Under the pieces are notes generated by a model. That model was not told the origin of the DNA, ran no database searches, and saw only the letters and a program-made list of their open reading frames with translations. The position numbers and the translations under genes are program-made. DNA of 64,000 nt from Aphrocallistes beatrix (taxonomy: Eukaryota; Porifera; Hexactinellida; Sceptrulophora; Aphrocallistidae): NCBI GenBank assembly GCA_963281255.1, contig OY725495.1, positions 4,712,001 through 4,776,000 of the forward strand. Direction: 5' to 3'. Positions 62,956 to 64,000 of the stretch are shown here, one piece after another (positions within the stretch are counted from its first letter, which is position 1; each line of letters opens with the position of its first letter).

Positions 62956-64000
62956 CCTATATTTAAGCATTGCCATTGCCTACTAAGCATAGGTGTTTCA
63001 TCGTGACTGAATCTGATAACGATCGTGACTTGAATATTATAAACATTATGACTTGATACGGTGTATTATATTTTATTTCATAGATTTTCTCTCGTCTAGT
63101 CAACTAAAAACTATTTTAGCTAATTACGTCGTTAGATATTGTCATGTGATCTTTCATTATTAGGAGGCATGTGATAAATCTATCCACTCAAATTCGTTAT
63201 TCAAAATTATACAAATTATGTATTAGAAAAATTCGTTTGCAGAAGCAAAAATATTCCCTCTCTCCTCATAGATTTCCGATTCCAAAGTTGGCACCTCAGT
63301 AATTCGTGTAGTGTTGTAAGCAATGCAACAGCGCAATATCTTGATTGTAACAACCTCATCATATTGGCTAATTAGACATGTATATAGTTCTCGTCTGAAA
63401 TTACCCATCACAGAAATCTGTTCTGAAATATACATATAGTAATGTTGAACGGAAACCAAAGTATGACACTGTCAGAAAAACTACCATAGATGGGTGAGAC
63501 GGCTTCTAACAGTTATGGTGATATATGCTTGTTGTACAAAAGGAATTAAAGCCATTACTCGTCAATGACATTCCAATATATCACCAAACAGTTTTGCGGT
63601 TTGAGTAGTGCTTTCGATTGATTGCATTGAAAATTCATGGATTATTCATCTACCTATTCTTATCTTTGATTTGAGTACTGGGAAATATTGCGATGAAGAT
63701 TTTAGATATTTAGCATCAGTATATATGAAAACACAACCACAAGTGTCAAATTGGGATATTTTGAACATTTATTTATGTTTTGCAAACGAATTTTAACTTT
63801 GATAATCATAGACTCCCCTCGGATTGTGAATATACAACACCATTGATAATATTGAATCAGCAAAAGTTTGTTTAACTTTCATTTTCAGCTAAAAAGGGAA
63901 ATGCGCAATGGCTGCAATTGTGTCGGAGTCCACAAGAACACTCATTAAAAGTGGCATAATATTTTAGAAACTTTTCCGATATCATGTATGTAAATAAATA
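62956..64000. other. Right edge, no gene assigned
   Basis: Part of LARP1-like intron 8. A 62-aa plus-strand ORF at 63608-63796 has no recognisable motif. The La-motif exon was looked for and not found. Confidence 0.5.

Noticed and set aside
63608-63796. 62-aa plus-strand ORF near the right edge
   Set aside because: No motif, promoter or splice partner; kept only as a remark.
55555-64000. Search for the La motif and later LARP1 exons
   Set aside because: No frame with the expected EYYFS or FLRR blocks was found, so the gene is reported as incomplete rather than forced.

Overview
This is eukaryotic, AT-rich DNA from an animal, most likely an early-branching invertebrate such as a sponge. That lineage guess is an inference and is weak. 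The case for an animal is a complete Tec/BTK-type tyrosine kinase (PH, Btk zinc motif, Pro-rich, SH3, SH2, kinase) together with relatives of TSNAXIP1, TACC, NXT1, LARP1, EME1, FYVE proteins and LRAT-fold enzymes. Most genes have many short exons with GT-AG introns. Exon limits below were built by hand from reading frame, phase and splice signals.

Layout: (1) 689-17942 +, an 18-exon Tec-family kinase whose 8-kb intron 13 holds a 5-exon TACC-like coiled-coil gene on the minus strand (8475-13963). (2) 18651-35915 +, a 13-exon TSNAXIP1-like gene whose intron 5 holds two single-exon bZIP genes on the minus strand. A further intact copy and a truncated inverted copy lie just downstream (36232-37027). 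(3) 39513-39905 -, a single-exon NXT1/p15 gene, head-to-head with (4) the 5' part of a LARP1-like gene (40727-55554 +, continuing past the window). Its introns carry a FYVE gene (45225-46799 +), a single-exon EME1-like gene (51464-53053 +), a TRIM/NHL-like relic on the minus strand, and two LRAT-fold genes on the minus strand (56253-59954).

The rest is mostly non-autonomous DNA transposons. At least seven TA-flanked CAGT...ACTG families recur (the commonest about 19 times). There are hAT-like MITEs with exact 8-bp duplications and a 2.5-kb P-like element with 73-bp perfect terminal repeats, a 7-bp duplication and a decayed THAP domain. Several families are built by repeating their own end motif in alternating orientation.

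The most unusual items are the small CNC-like bZIP cluster with a shared upstream block, the self-iterating MITEs, the P-like element just 5' of an LRAT gene, the catalytic-residue difference between the two LRAT copies, and a strongly over-represented T-box-like word (TTCACACCT, 12 exact occurrences).
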